Source of the DNA: Sphingobium nicotianae
GTDB lineage: Bacteria; Pseudomonadota; Alphaproteobacteria; Sphingomonadales; Sphingomonadaceae
DNA: 64,000 nt
Direction of reading: 5' to 3'
Assembly: GCF_018603885.1 (NCBI RefSeq)
Contig: NZ_JAHGAW010000006.1
Coordinates: forward strand, 1-64,000
A program made the translations under genes and the position numbers. Of this stretch, positions 1-8,244 are shown piece after piece. The notes under the pieces are model-generated. The model worked only from the letters and a program-made list of their open reading frames with translations. It was not told where the DNA came from and did no database searches. How positions within the stretch are numbered: position 1 is the first letter of the stretch; each line of letters opens with the position of its first letter.

Positions 1-1
1 G

Positions 2-30
2 CGTGTCTCGACTTCGCTCGACACGAACGG
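2..30. repeat. Dispersed 29-bp inverted-repeat element, copy 1
   Basis: The 29 bases are identical, in inverted orientation, to positions 23919-23947. Each copy contains a self-complementary core (GTGTCTCGACTTCGCTCGACAC). Both copies lie in intergenic DNA. Elements of this kind are common in sphingomonad genomes. No coding function is seen. Confidence 0.75.
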
Positions 31-61
31 GGAGGTTCGAATCCTGAATGCCGGGTGGCCT

Positions 62-751
62 TTATGGCTTGTTGCGCGGTTCCCATTTGCGCTCGCGATA
101 CCAGCGGGTGACGATATATTTCGTGCCCTTGGTCACCGGCAGCGCGGCATGCAGCGTGGCGCCGTTGGGGCTGCCATCCGCATTGAGGTTGTTCCAGACC
201 AGCAGCGTGCCCATGCGCGGCGGAATGGTGACGCCCAGATGCGGGAACTGGGTCTCGCCGCCTTCCTCGACATCGCAGAGATAGACCATCGCCGTCCAGC
301 AGCGCTGGCCACCGCTCACCCGCATCGCCGGCCAGTAGAGCTTGTTGTACGGGAAATAATCGTGGTGGAGATCGTAGCGCTGGGTCTCGTGATAGCGCTG
401 CCCCTGCAGCAGCTCGCCCGTGTCGCCCTCCAGCCCGACCAGCGCGTCGATGCGCTTGGTCACGGCGATGACGAGGGGGTCGTAGATGTCGAGGTTGCAG
501 CTGTTGCTGGTGCGGTAGCTGGCCTTGATGTCCGAGAAGAGCTTGGAGGGTTTGCAGCCGGCGTCGATCTTCGCGACCAGCTCGGCGCATTCCCTGGGCG
601 TCACCAGGCCGTGGCGCAGGAACATCTCGGCGCGCCCGGTCGGAATGCGGCTGATCATCGGGTTGCGCGTCAGGCGGGTGCGGACGCGCTCGCCAATCTC
701 CGCGCGCGCCGGCGAGGGATGTTCCGCATCGTCGAGCCAGGTATCTCTCAT
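62..751 (-). CDS. 2OG-Fe(II) oxygenase, prolyl 4-hydroxylase-type
   Basis: A 229-residue protein of the P4Hc (prolyl 4-hydroxylase alpha subunit) fold. The C-terminal half carries the Fe(II) facial triad HxD (H129, D131 in YDLHHDYF) and a distal His (H201). Ten residues later comes the 2-oxoglutarate-binding Lys (K211 in KGTKYIVTRW). Such enzymes couple 2-oxoglutarate decarboxylation to hydroxylation of a protein or small-molecule substrate; the substrate here is unknown. I chose the ATG at 751 because the open frame further upstream is low-complexity and lacks similarity to the family. There is no signal peptide, so it is probably cytoplasmic. It stands alone, with no operon partner visible. 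Confidence 0.85.
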   Translation of the reverse strand: MRDTWLDDAEHPSPARAEIGERVRTRLTRNPMISRIPTGRAEMFLRHGLVTPRECAELVAKIDAGCKPSKLFSDIKASYRTSNSCNLDIYDPLVIAVTKRIDALVGLEGDTGELLQGQRYHETQRYDLHHDYFPYNKLYWPAMRVSGGQRCWTAMVYLCDVEEGGETQFPHLGVTIPPRMGTLLVWNNLNADGSPNGATLHAALPVTKGTKYIVTRWYRERKWEPRNKP

Positions 752-922
752 GAGCCGCGTCCTGCCATCGGTGCGTGCGGGGAGCAAGGGGGCAGCGGTC
801 CCCACGAACGGGGGATGGGTTTCTCATTTTAGAAAAAGAACCGACCCCTGCCGAAGCGGGAGCCGGCCCAGTTCTTCCTGAAGGCCGATCAGGAATGCGG
901 ATCCGGGGAGGCGGCTAGCGCC

Positions 923-1912
923 TCACCAGAAAAAGTCGTGGATCACGTCGACGACATAACCGTCGCGAATGTCGACCAGCAGCGCGTCGTCATAATAGCG
1001 GACCCAGCGCAGCGGGCCGTAGGCCGGCGGCAGGCGATAGTCGTAGGGATCGTCGATCCAGTAATCCGAGGCGAACAACACGTTGCTCAGATAGAAGCCG
1101 ATCGAGAAGCGCGTGTAGCCGCGGTTCCATCCATAGGGCGCATAATAGGCGGGCAGATGGTAGAAGCTGCGGTTCAGCGACCGATAGCGCTGCCAGTCGT
1201 AGCGGCTGTTGCCGCGCCAGCTATTGTCCCAGCGGCGGGTATCGGCCCAGCGGTCGCGGTCCTGCAGGCGGCGCTGATAGTTATAACCCTGCTGCTGGCG
1301 GCGTTGCCAGTCGCGATCCCGCGCGGCGTCGCGCTCGCGATTGTCCTGCTGCCAGTTGTTGTTGCCGCGATTCCACGTGCCATTGTCGCGTCCGTCGCGT
1401 CCGTCGCGTCCGTCGCGTCCGTCGCGTCCGTCCGGGCGATCGCGGCGATCATCGCGGTTCCAGTCGCGCTGGCCCGGCGTGCCATTGGTGCGCGACCAGT
1501 TGCGCTGCTCCTGCTGGGGCGGCGGCGGGGCCGGTGTGTTGACGGCCGGCGGTGTGCGGTCGCGATTCCAGTCACGGCCACCCTGCCAGTTCCCGGCGCC
1601 GGGGCGCGGCGTGTTGCCGTCGCGCTGCTGGCGCCACTGGGCGGCAGCGGGCGCGGACGATGCCGGAACCGGTGCGTTCTGGACCACGGGGGCACGCTGT
1701 TCGCGCGCCGGCGCGGCCTGCTGCGGGGCGGGGGCAGGGGGTGACCAGCTGCGCTGACGTTCGCCGCCACCGCCGGGCTGACCGCCGCGGCCGCCGCCGC
1801 CGCGCCATTCGCGCCCGTCCTCGCCCCGGTCGCGACCGGGCTCGGCCAGCGCCGGGGCGGCCAGCGCCAGCATCGTCGAGGCCAGAAGGCCTATCTTCAC
1901 AAAGCGGGTCAT
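923..1912 (-). CDS. RcnB-family periplasmic protein with Arg/Gly/Asp-rich middle region
   Basis: A 329-residue protein with an N-terminal signal peptide (residues 1-23, ending ALAEP). A long low-complexity middle (about 25-230) is rich in Arg, Gln, Gly, Asp and Pro. The folded C-terminus (about 240-329) is of the RcnB type, with the YDYRLPPAYGPLRWVRYYDD and DALLVDIRDGYVVDVI segments. Escherichia coli RcnB takes part in nickel/cobalt homeostasis, but the sphingomonad relatives are much longer and their role is not established. Residues about 162-176 are a run of GRD triplets encoded by a perfect 9-bp tandem repeat. The start is supported by GAGGATG upstream of the ATG. Confidence 0.75.
   Translation of the reverse strand: MTRFVKIGLLASTMLALAAPALAEPGRDRGEDGREWRGGGGRGGQPGGGGERQRSWSPPAPAPQQAAPAREQRAPVVQNAPVPASSAPAAAQWRQQRDGNTPRPGAGNWQGGRDWNRDRTPPAVNTPAPPPPQQEQRNWSRTNGTPGQRDWNRDDRRDRPDGRDGRDGRDGRDGRDNGTWNRGNNNWQQDNRERDAARDRDWQRRQQQGYNYQRRLQDRDRWADTRRWDNSWRGNSRYDWQRYRSLNRSFYHLPAYYAPYGWNRGYTRFSIGFYLSNVLFASDYWIDDPYDYRLPPAYGPLRWVRYYDDALLVDIRDGYVVDVIHDFFW
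1385..1429. repeat. Perfect 9-bp tandem repeat (5 copies) inside the RcnB-like gene
   Basis: Five uninterrupted copies of GTCGCGTCC lie within the coding sequence. On the minus strand they encode repeated Gly-Arg-Asp triplets. The unit length is a multiple of three, so gain or loss of copies would change the protein length without a frameshift. Confidence 0.9.
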
Positions 1913-2042
1913 CGTCGAAACATCCTCAAAGACACAGGCGAGTCTTCGCCATTGAGGAATTGTTTACCGGAGGGCGGCTGTCGCGGCGCTGAACATAGCT
2001 GACAGCCAGATGACAGAATTGTGTCAGGCCGTGATCAGGTGC

Positions 2043-2588
2043 CTAGTCCTTGGTCGCCGGGGTCAGGCCGGGAACGTGCCTGGCCGCATCGGCGGGCGCG
2101 ATACCCGGTGCCGGGGCGGCCGCGACGCGCTCCTCGCCGCGCATGATGCGGCCGGCCTGCTTGATCGCCTCGCGGATGCGCGGATAGGTGCCGCAGCGGC
2201 AGATGTTGGTCATCGCCGCGTCGATTTGCTCGTCGGTCGGGTTGCTGGTGCGGCGGAGCAGCACCGCGGCGGTCATGATCATCCCGCTCTGGCAATAGCC
2301 GCACTGCGGCACGTTCTGCGCGGCCCAGGCCTGCTGCACCGGATGGCTGCGATCGGGCGAGAGGCCCTCGATCGTGGTGACGAAGCGGCCTTCGATCGCG
2401 GCGATCGTCACCTGGCAGGAGCGGATCGCCTTGCCGTCTATGTCGACCGTGCAGGCCCCGCAATCGCCGGTGCCGCAGCCATATTTGGTGCCGGTGAGAT
2501 TGGAGGCGTCGCGCAGCGCCCAGAGCAGAGGCGTCTGCGGGTCCATCCGATACTGGATCGGGCGATCATTGACGGTGAATTTGGTCAT
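2043..2588 (-). CDS. (2Fe-2S)-binding subunit of a molybdenum hydroxylase (IorA/XdhA-small type), orphan
   Basis: A 181-residue protein of the xanthine oxidase small-subunit family. The N-terminal plant-ferredoxin domain has the cluster motif CGTGDCGAC plus a fourth Cys (RSCQV). The helical C-terminal domain has the second cluster pair CGYCQSG and CRCGTYPRIREA. In isoquinoline 1-oxidoreductase and related aldehyde dehydrogenases this subunit passes electrons from the molybdopterin subunit. That large subunit normally sits directly downstream, but here the next genes are the RcnB-like gene and, upstream, an aldolase. A 30-residue Ala/Pro-rich tail follows the second cluster domain. The ATG at 2588 gives the normal family N-terminus. 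Confidence 0.9.
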   Translation of the reverse strand: MTKFTVNDRPIQYRMDPQTPLLWALRDASNLTGTKYGCGTGDCGACTVDIDGKAIRSCQVTIAAIEGRFVTTIEGLSPDRSHPVQQAWAAQNVPQCGYCQSGMIMTAAVLLRRTSNPTDEQIDAAMTNICRCGTYPRIREAIKQAGRIMRGEERVAAAPAPGIAPADAARHVPGLTPATKD

Positions 2589-2612
2589 GGCGGCCGGTTA
2601 TAATCATTTTGC

Positions 2613-2726
2613 CGTTCGGTTCGAGCGGCCATCGAGCTTGTCGAGATGGCTGTCGAGAATTTCGCGCCTGGCTGTCCTTCTCGACTCCGGTTCTCGACAA
2701 GCTCGAACCTCAGCTCGAAGCGAACG
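2613..2726. repeat. Nested palindromic element between the aldolase and 2Fe-2S genes
   Basis: The outer arms (2613-2626 and 2713-2726) match in 13 of 14 positions. The inner arms (2632-2646 and 2692-2706, TCGAGCTTGTCGAGA) are exact complements. The element fills almost the whole gap between two minus-strand genes. It could fold into a long hairpin in RNA and act as an intercistronic stabiliser or terminator, but it has no terminal T-run. Confidence 0.7.
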
Positions 2727-2735
2727 GCGAGAGGG

Positions 2736-3494
2736 CTAATCCCGCCAGCTCTTGTCCTTGCGGTCGATCAGGCGCGTCATCGCGGCGAACTCGGCGAGGC
2801 CGCGCATGCCCTCGGGCGCGGCGGTGAGCACGTCGCGCTGGTGCGCCGCCACCACCGCGTCGGGCACGCGCAGCGGCGTGCCGGCCTGCCGCGTCGCGAT
2901 CTGGATCGCGCAGGCGCGCTCGAGGAAGAAATAGGTCTGGAAGGCTTCGGGCAAGGTCTTGCCCATCACCAGCAGACCGTGATTGCGCAGGATCATGATG
3001 CGCTTGTCGCCCAGGTCGGCGATGAGCCGCGCGCCTTCCTCGGGATGGATCGTGACGCCCTCGAAGTCGTGATAGGCGATCTGGCCGGCGAACATGCTCG
3101 AATAGAAATCGGTCGCCTGGAAGCCTTCCTCGATCGAGGCGATGGCCATGCCGGCGGTCGTGTGGGTGTGAATAATGCAGTGAACATCCGGAAGAAGCCG
3201 GTGGAACAGGCTGTGCTGGACGAAGCCGGCGCGATTGACCGGATAGGGGCTCTCGGCCAGCTTGTTGCCGTCGATGTCGATCTTGACGAGATTGGAGGCC
3301 GTCACTTCCTCGTACATCAGCGTGAAGGGATTGATCAGGAAGGCATTGTCCTCCCCCGGCACGCGCAGCGAGATGTGATTGTAGATGAGCTCGTCCCAGC
3401 CCAGATGGGCGAAGATGCGATAGCAGGCGGCGAGCTGCTCGCGGGCCTGTCGCTCCGCGGTGGTGATGGCGGCGGGCTTCAGGGCGGTGGCCAT
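2736..3494 (-). CDS. Class II aldolase/adducin family protein
   Basis: A 252-residue cytoplasmic protein of the class II aldolase/adducin fold, close to the usual length of about 250. Zn-ligand histidines are visible in HCIIHTHTTAG and in the later ILRNHGLLVMG segment. The NHISLRVPG segment near residue 40 is typical of the family. Members include L-fuculose-phosphate and L-ribulose-phosphate enzymes, but many are uncharacterised and the substrate cannot be read from sequence. The start has a strong ribosome-binding site (AGGAGAGAGG) ahead of the ATG. No sugar kinase or isomerase lies nearby. Confidence 0.85.
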   Translation of the reverse strand: MATALKPAAITTAERQAREQLAACYRIFAHLGWDELIYNHISLRVPGEDNAFLINPFTLMYEEVTASNLVKIDIDGNKLAESPYPVNRAGFVQHSLFHRLLPDVHCIIHTHTTAGMAIASIEEGFQATDFYSSMFAGQIAYHDFEGVTIHPEEGARLIADLGDKRIMILRNHGLLVMGKTLPEAFQTYFFLERACAIQIATRQAGTPLRVPDAVVAAHQRDVLTAAPEGMRGLAEFAAMTRLIDRKDKSWRD

Positions 3495-3645
3495 GATCCT
3501 CTCTCCTTGCGACTTATGGTTGCCCGTTACGGGCTTGCGGCGGATGATGCGCGCGGCTCGCCGAAAAGTCGAGGGTAAGCACCGCGCGGCCTTCTAGAAT
3601 CGCGCCCGTCTGCTATGGCGGCGGCCGAACCGGACCGGAGGAACG

Positions 3646-5370
3646 ATGATGAGGATGATCGCACTGGCGCCGCTCGGCGCGCTGCTGCTGGCCGGTTGCG
3701 CGGCGACGCGCGGACCCGTCACCGGCACCGCGCCCGGCCCGGTCGCCGCCCTGCAGATCATCGCCTTCAACGATTTCCACGGCCATATCGATGCGGACGA
3801 CCAGACCGTCATCCCGCCGGGCTCGCCCAAGGGCACGGAGAAGGTGAAGGCGGGCGGTGCCGCCAATTTCGCCGCGGCCGTCGCGGCGCTGCGCGCGGAG
3901 AATCCAGCGAGCGCGGTGGTGACGGCGGGCGACATGATCGGCGCCTCGCCGCTCAGCTCCGGCCTGTTCCTCGATGAGCCGACGATCCGCATCATGAACC
4001 GGATCGGCATCGACTACAGCGCGCTCGGCAATCATGAGTTCGATCGCGGATCGAAGGAGATCCTGCGCATGCAGGCGGGCGGCTGCGCCAAATATACGCT
4101 GCGCGAGCCCTGCCAGATCCTTCCGGCCTTTCCGGGCGCCAGCTTCAAGTTCCTTGCCGCCAACACGGTGCGGGAGGACGGCACGACGCTTTTCCCCGCC
4201 TATGGCATCAAGACGCTGACTGTGAGCGGAAGGAGCGTGCGCATCGGCTTCGTCGGCATGACACTGAAGGGCACCGGCGACCTCGCCAGCCCGAGCGGCG
4301 TTGCCGGGCTGCATTTCGCCGACGAGGCGGAGACGGCCAACAAGCTGGTCCCGGCCCTCCGCGCCGCGGGGGCCGACATCCTCGCCGTGCTCATCCACGA
4401 GGGTGGCTCGGTGAAGTTCGACGTGCCCGATCCGGGCGACTGCAAATATCTGACCGGCGACATCAACCCGATCCTGCAGAAGCTCGATCCGGCCTTCGCG
4501 CTCGTCATCTCCGGCCACACGCACCAGTCCTATGTCTGCGACTATGGCAAGGTCGACCCGAGCCGGCCCTTCCTGGTGAGCAGCGCCGGCCAATATGGCA
4601 CGCTGCTGACGCGCATCACGCTCGATTATGATTTCGGCACGAAGCGACTGGTCGGCAAGCATGCCGAAAATCTGGTGGTGACGCAGAGCGCCGACTCGGC
4701 GGCGAAGCAGCCGGAGGTGGCCGATCTGGTGAGCCGCTACGATGCCGGCGCGCTCGCCGTGCGGCGGCGCCCGGTGGGCAAGGTCGGCGGCCCGCTGACC
4801 AAGACCGAGGAGAAGAGCGGCGAGAGCGTGCTGGGCGATTTCATCGCCGATGCGCAGCTCGCGGCGATGAGCGCGCCGGACAAGGGCGGCGCGCAGTTCG
4901 GCATCATGAACCCGGGCGGCGTCCGCGCCGCGATCACGCCCGCTGCGGACGGCACCGTCACATTCGGGGATCTGTACGCCGCCCAGCCGTTCGGCAATAT
5001 CGTGGTCACGAAGGCATTGACCGGCGCTCAGATCCGCGCCGCGCTGGAGAAGCAGTTCGATCAGGTCGACGACCTGCGGCTGCTCAGCGTCTCGCAGAGC
5101 CTCCGTTACAGCTACGACACGACGAAGCCGGCGGGCCAGCGGGTCTTCGACATCACGCTCAACGGCCAGCCGATGACCGACGGGGCGACCTATCATGTCG
5201 CGATGAGCAACTTTCTCGCCAATGGCGGCGATGGCTATCCCATGTTCGCGCCCGGCGCGCAGCTGGCGGACGGCCCGTCCGACCTGGAGGCGCTGGAAGC
5301 CTATGTCGCCGGCGCGGCCGTCCGGCAGCCGCCGGTGCCGACTCGCATCCGCAATCTGACGCCGGAATGA
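3646..5370 (+). CDS. Bifunctional metallophosphatase/5'-nucleotidase lipoprotein (UshA-like)
   Basis: A 574-residue protein with a lipoprotein signal (LLLAGCAA), so it is probably anchored in the periplasm. The calcineurin-like metallophosphatase domain contains NDFHGHID, GNHEFDRG and SGHTHQSY, which carry the dimetal ligands. The 5'-nucleotidase C-terminal substrate domain contains NPGGVRAAI and FLANGGDGYPMF. Family members hydrolyse extracellular nucleotides or UDP-sugars to nucleosides and phosphate for salvage. The ribosome-binding site GGAGGAACG precedes tandem ATG codons. It is transcribed as a single gene, with the next gene (rpsU) 200 bp away. Confidence 0.9.
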   Translation: MMRMIALAPLGALLLAGCAATRGPVTGTAPGPVAALQIIAFNDFHGHIDADDQTVIPPGSPKGTEKVKAGGAANFAAAVAALRAENPASAVVTAGDMIGASPLSSGLFLDEPTIRIMNRIGIDYSALGNHEFDRGSKEILRMQAGGCAKYTLREPCQILPAFPGASFKFLAANTVREDGTTLFPAYGIKTLTVSGRSVRIGFVGMTLKGTGDLASPSGVAGLHFADEAETANKLVPALRAAGADILAVLIHEGGSVKFDVPDPGDCKYLTGDINPILQKLDPAFALVISGHTHQSYVCDYGKVDPSRPFLVSSAGQYGTLLTRITLDYDFGTKRLVGKHAENLVVTQSADSAAKQPEVADLVSRYDAGALAVRRRPVGKVGGPLTKTEEKSGESVLGDFIADAQLAAMSAPDKGGAQFGIMNPGGVRAAITPAADGTVTFGDLYAAQPFGNIVVTKALTGAQIRAALEKQFDQVDDLRLLSVSQSLRYSYDTTKPAGQRVFDITLNGQPMTDGATYHVAMSNFLANGGDGYPMFAPGAQLADGPSDLEALEAYVAGAAVRQPPVPTRIRNLTPE

Positions 5371-5570
5371 GCCTCGCCGCGGGACGAAGCGGGCCCTGGC
5401 GGCCGTTTTTCCGGCCTTTCCGGTCTTGATCCGGTAACCTCTCGCTGCTATGGGCCTGCCGGTTACGCCGTGACACCTCGTCGCGGCGCATATTGTTTTT
5501 GGGTATTTCGCGTTTCGGGCCGGGGATCGGCGGGGCGCATGCCAGCTTAGAATTGGAGACTGACGGGCTT

Positions 5571-5777
5571 ATGCAAATCATCGTGCGCGACAACAACGTC
5601 GACCAGGCGCTGCGGGCGCTCAAGAAGAAGCTGCAGCGGGAAGGCGTGTATCGCGAGATGAAGCTTCGTCGTCATTACGAGAAGCCCTCCGAGAAGCGTG
5701 CGCGCGAGAAGGCCGCGGCGATCCGCCGTGCGCGCAAGCTGGAGCGCAAGCGCGTCGAGCGCGACAGCGCACGGTAA
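5571..5777 (+). CDS. rpsU: 30S ribosomal protein S21
   Basis: A 68-residue basic protein matching bacterial S21 ([20 protein letters not shown] at the N-terminus). It binds the small subunit near the platform and helps translation initiation. I chose the ATG at 5571, preceded by TTGGAGAC, because an in-frame extension to 5493 adds residues foreign to S21. The alphaproteobacterial Arg/Lys-rich C-terminal tail is present. Confidence 0.97.
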   Translation: MQIIVRDNNVDQALRALKKKLQREGVYREMKLRRHYEKPSEKRAREKAAAIRRARKLERKRVERDSAR

Positions 5778-5789
5778 AAGCATGTCGGT

Positions 5790-5806
5790 CCGGCGCGTGG
5801 CGCCGG
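5790..5806 (+). terminator. GC hairpin after rpsU, possible weak terminator
   Basis: A perfect 7-bp stem (CCGGCGC/GCGCCGG) with a 3-nt loop starts 12 bp after the rpsU stop codon. A T-rich stretch (TCTTTGGTTTTC) follows at a short distance. The T-run is interrupted, so this may only attenuate transcription into the FKBP gene. Confidence 0.4.
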
Positions 5807-5845
5807 CCGGGTCTTTGGTTTTCTGACAGTTTGAGGAAAGCGGCC

Positions 5846-6439
5846 ATGTCCGTGACGGCGGTTCCATTGCGGCCCATCAAGCCCGGATCGGTCCGCCGTT
5901 TCTGGCTGGTGATGGTCCTGCTGTTCGCCGTCGCGATCGTGCTGGCCTGGGCCGGCAGCCGCCAGTTTGGTCAGATGCCGAGCGGCCTGCGCTACCAGAT
6001 GCTCGAAAAAGGCACCGGCGCGAGTCCGACCAAGGAAGATTTCGCGCTCGTTGCCTATAAGGGCATGCTGCCCGACGGTACCGTCTTCGACGAGAATCCC
6101 GGCGCGCCGATGGAGCTGGCCTCGATGGTCCCGGGCTTCACCGAAGCTGTGACCAAGCTGCGCAAGGGCGGCAAGATGCGCGCCTGGATCCCCGCCGCGC
6201 TCGGCTATGGCGATCATCCGCCCCAGGGCAGCCCGATCCCGCCGAACAGCCCGCTGGTCTTCGAGATCAAGCTGCTCGAGTTCAAGACCCGTGCCGAGGT
6301 CATGGAGCAGCAGCGCGCGATGCAGCTCCAGCAGATGATGCAACAGCAACAGCAACAGCAGGGCGGTGGCGCCGCACCGGGCGGACCGGAAGGCGCTCTG
6401 CCGCCGGGCATGGAAGGCCCGCCACCGGGCGTGCAATAA
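5846..6439 (+). CDS. FKBP-type peptidyl-prolyl cis-trans isomerase, membrane-anchored
   Basis: A 197-residue protein with one N-terminal membrane segment (about residues 18-40). The FKBP domain is in the periplasm (about 50-150), with VAYKGMLPDGTVFDEN, GGKMRAWIPAALGYGD and NSPLVFEIKLLEF. It catalyses proline isomerisation during folding of exported proteins. The C-terminal 50 residues are low-complexity, with a Gln run (from CAG/CAA codons) followed by Gly/Pro. The ATG at 5846 is chosen because GAGGAAAG lies 5 bp upstream; an in-frame TTG at 5831 is less likely. Confidence 0.9.
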   Translation: MSVTAVPLRPIKPGSVRRFWLVMVLLFAVAIVLAWAGSRQFGQMPSGLRYQMLEKGTGASPTKEDFALVAYKGMLPDGTVFDENPGAPMELASMVPGFTEAVTKLRKGGKMRAWIPAALGYGDHPPQGSPIPPNSPLVFEIKLLEFKTRAEVMEQQRAMQLQQMMQQQQQQQGGGAAPGGPEGALPPGMEGPPPGVQ

Positions 6440-6548
6440 GGCCGACGGCCGGGCGCGCTCGCGCCTTCGCTTTCCCTGAAGATCAATTCCGTTGCCCGAG
6501 CCTGCTCGGGCCGCCCTGATTCAGTCCGTCATCCCGAGGAGCGAACCA

Positions 6549-6965
6549 ATGGCGACCGACGACGCGATGTCTCCGCTTTTCTATCATGGCACACGGGCCG
6601 ACCTGAAGCCGGGCGATCTGATCGCCGCCGGCTACGGCTCCAATTACGGGACGCGCAAGGCGGCGAGCTTCGTCTATCTGACCGCGACGCTGGATGCGGC
6701 GACCTGGGGCGCCGAGCTGGCGCAGGGCGATGGGCCGGGCAGGATCTATATCGTGGAGCCCACCGGCCCGATCGTCGACGATCCCAATCTGACTGACAAG
6801 AAATTCCCCGGCAATCCGACCCGATCCTATCGCTCGCGCGACCCGCTGCGGGTCACCGGCGAGGTCGTGGACTGGCAGGGGCATTCGCCCGAGCAGCTCA
6901 AGGCCATGAAGGACCATGTCGAGGCGCTTCGGCTGCAAGGCATCGAGGCCATCGACGAGGAGTGA
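6549..6965 (+). CDS. arr: NAD(+)-rifampin ADP-ribosyltransferase (Arr)
   Basis: A 138-residue protein with the compact Arr fold along its full length. FYHGTRADLKPGDLI is near the start, then YLTATLDAATWGAELA and RIYIVEPTGPI. The family signature DDPNLTDKKFPGNPTRSYRS follows, then PLRVTGEVVDW. Arr inactivates rifamycins by ADP-ribosylating the C23 hydroxyl. The start is set by GAGGAG 7 bp upstream of the ATG. The gene stands alone on the plus strand with ordinary base composition and no integron or insertion sequence, so it looks like an intrinsic chromosomal copy. Confidence 0.92.
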   Translation: MATDDAMSPLFYHGTRADLKPGDLIAAGYGSNYGTRKAASFVYLTATLDAATWGAELAQGDGPGRIYIVEPTGPIVDDPNLTDKKFPGNPTRSYRSRDPLRVTGEVVDWQGHSPEQLKAMKDHVEALRLQGIEAIDEE

Positions 6966-7056
6966 CCAGAGCCTGTCCTGATTCCGCTCCGATCAGGTTG
7001 AAACATCGCGGCAGGTTTTTCTCAAACGAGGCAAACTCCGGGAACCGGCAGGCCGC

Positions 7057-8244
7057 TTACGCCTGCTCCGCCACCCTGCGCTTGGCGCGCTCTTCCAGGA
7101 TCACCTTGCTCATCGCCAGGATCGGGTCGGCGAGGGCCAGACCCAGGATGCCGAATAGCGCACCGAACATGATCTGCGCGCCGAGCACGAGGGCGGGCGG
7201 CATGTCGACCGCGCGTCGCGCGACGGTCGGCGTGATGAAATAGCTCTCCACCGTCTGTACCGTGAAATAGACGCCGATGGCGAAGAAGCCGTGCTGCACG
7301 TCCACCGAGAAGCCGACCAGGGTGATCAGCACACCCGACATGATCGCGCCGATATTGGGCAGGAAAGCGAGCAGGAAGGAGAGGACGCCGAGCAGCATCG
7401 CCATCGGCACGCCGGTGATCATCAGCAACATGCCGGTGAGGAAGCCCGTTGCCATCATGCCAACGAGGCGCCCGGCCATCAGCCGGCGCAGCGTCCAGCC
7501 GACCTTGTCGATCAGGTCGTGCGCCTCGTCGCGCCGCGCGATCGGGACGAGCCAGGCAAGCCCGCGTGAGTAGAGCTGGGCCTCCGTGGCGAGAAAGACC
7601 GCCAGCACGAGCATCATGACGAGGCTGGAGACGACGCCCGCGGCCGAACTCAGGATCGCGGTGACGCGGCCAACCGAGCCGAGCAGCTGCTCGCCGGCCT
7701 GCCGTAGTTCGGCGATCCCCAGATTGATGCCGTGCGCCTGCGCGAACGCGCTGATGCGTGCGACCTGGCTTTCGATCAGCGGCGGCAGCTGGGCCGCCTG
7801 CTGAATGACCTGGGTGCCGGTCAGATAGAAGGTCCAGCCCACGAAAGCGACGACGAACGCGACGATGATCCCGAGGCGATAGCCGCGCGGGATGGGCAGG
7901 AAGCGGCCCAGCAGGCGCGTGCCGCCATCCAGCATGACGGCGATGACCACCGAGGCGAGGATGAACAGGATCGGCTCGATGAGAATGACGACCAGCGCCC
8001 CGGCGGCCACGACGCTGAGCCAGATGACCGCCCGGCGCAGTTCCTTCCAGAATTCCGAGGTGTGCGCGTCGGCCGGGCCGGGGCGGTCGAGCCGGTCGGT
8101 GACCGGGCCCGGCTCCGCTTCCGGCTTGCGCGCAGCGGCCCTGGGCTTTGTGACGGGGGTCGTGCGGCCCGCCGCGATCTTGGCCGTCGCGGCGGCGGAG
8201 CGACGTGCGGGCGACTTGGCGCTGCCGGCCGCGCGCTCCGTCAC
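7057..8244 (-). CDS. AI-2E family transporter (putative permease)
   Basis: A 395-residue integral membrane protein of the AI-2E/PerM family with about eight membrane segments. It has paired hydrophobic helices near residues 75-125, a central soluble stretch, and the conserved SFLLAFLPNIGAIMSGVLIT segment. Members export diverse small molecules or ions (AI-2 or Na+ in some species); the substrate is unknown. I chose the GTG at 8244 because it overlaps the lepB stop as GTGA, implying translational coupling. The N-terminal 60 residues are Ala/Arg-rich and probably cytoplasmic. Confidence 0.88.
   Translation of the reverse strand: MTERAAGSAKSPARRSAAATAKIAAGRTTPVTKPRAAARKPEAEPGPVTDRLDRPGPADAHTSEFWKELRRAVIWLSVVAAGALVVILIEPILFILASVVIAVMLDGGTRLLGRFLPIPRGYRLGIIVAFVVAFVGWTFYLTGTQVIQQAAQLPPLIESQVARISAFAQAHGINLGIAELRQAGEQLLGSVGRVTAILSSAAGVVSSLVMMLVLAVFLATEAQLYSRGLAWLVPIARRDEAHDLIDKVGWTLRRLMAGRLVGMMATGFLTGMLLMITGVPMAMLLGVLSFLLAFLPNIGAIMSGVLITLVGFSVDVQHGFFAIGVYFTVQTVESYFITPTVARRAVDMPPALVLGAQIMFGALFGILGLALADPILAMSKVILEERAKRRVAEQA

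Noticed and set aside
30..61. Possible 3' end of a tRNA (GGTTCGAATCC resembles a T-arm)
   Set aside because: The flanking stem does not pair well, there is no CCA or acceptor stem, and the sequence to the left is a dispersed repeat.
1385..1429. CRISPR-like array
   Set aside because: The repeat unit is 9 bp with no spacers and lies inside a coding sequence. No CRISPR array or cas gene is seen anywhere in the window.
3613..5196. Long minus-strand open frame opposite the 5'-nucleotidase
   Set aside because: It is a high-GC shadow of the real gene, rich in Arg/Ala/Asp with no family resemblance or start signal. The same reasoning removes similar long frames opposite ctaD, thrC, the histidine kinase and the qhp genes.
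5493..5570. N-terminal extension of rpsU
   Set aside because: S21 proteins begin at MQIIVRD; the extra residues have no counterpart and the ribosome-binding site is at the inner ATG.
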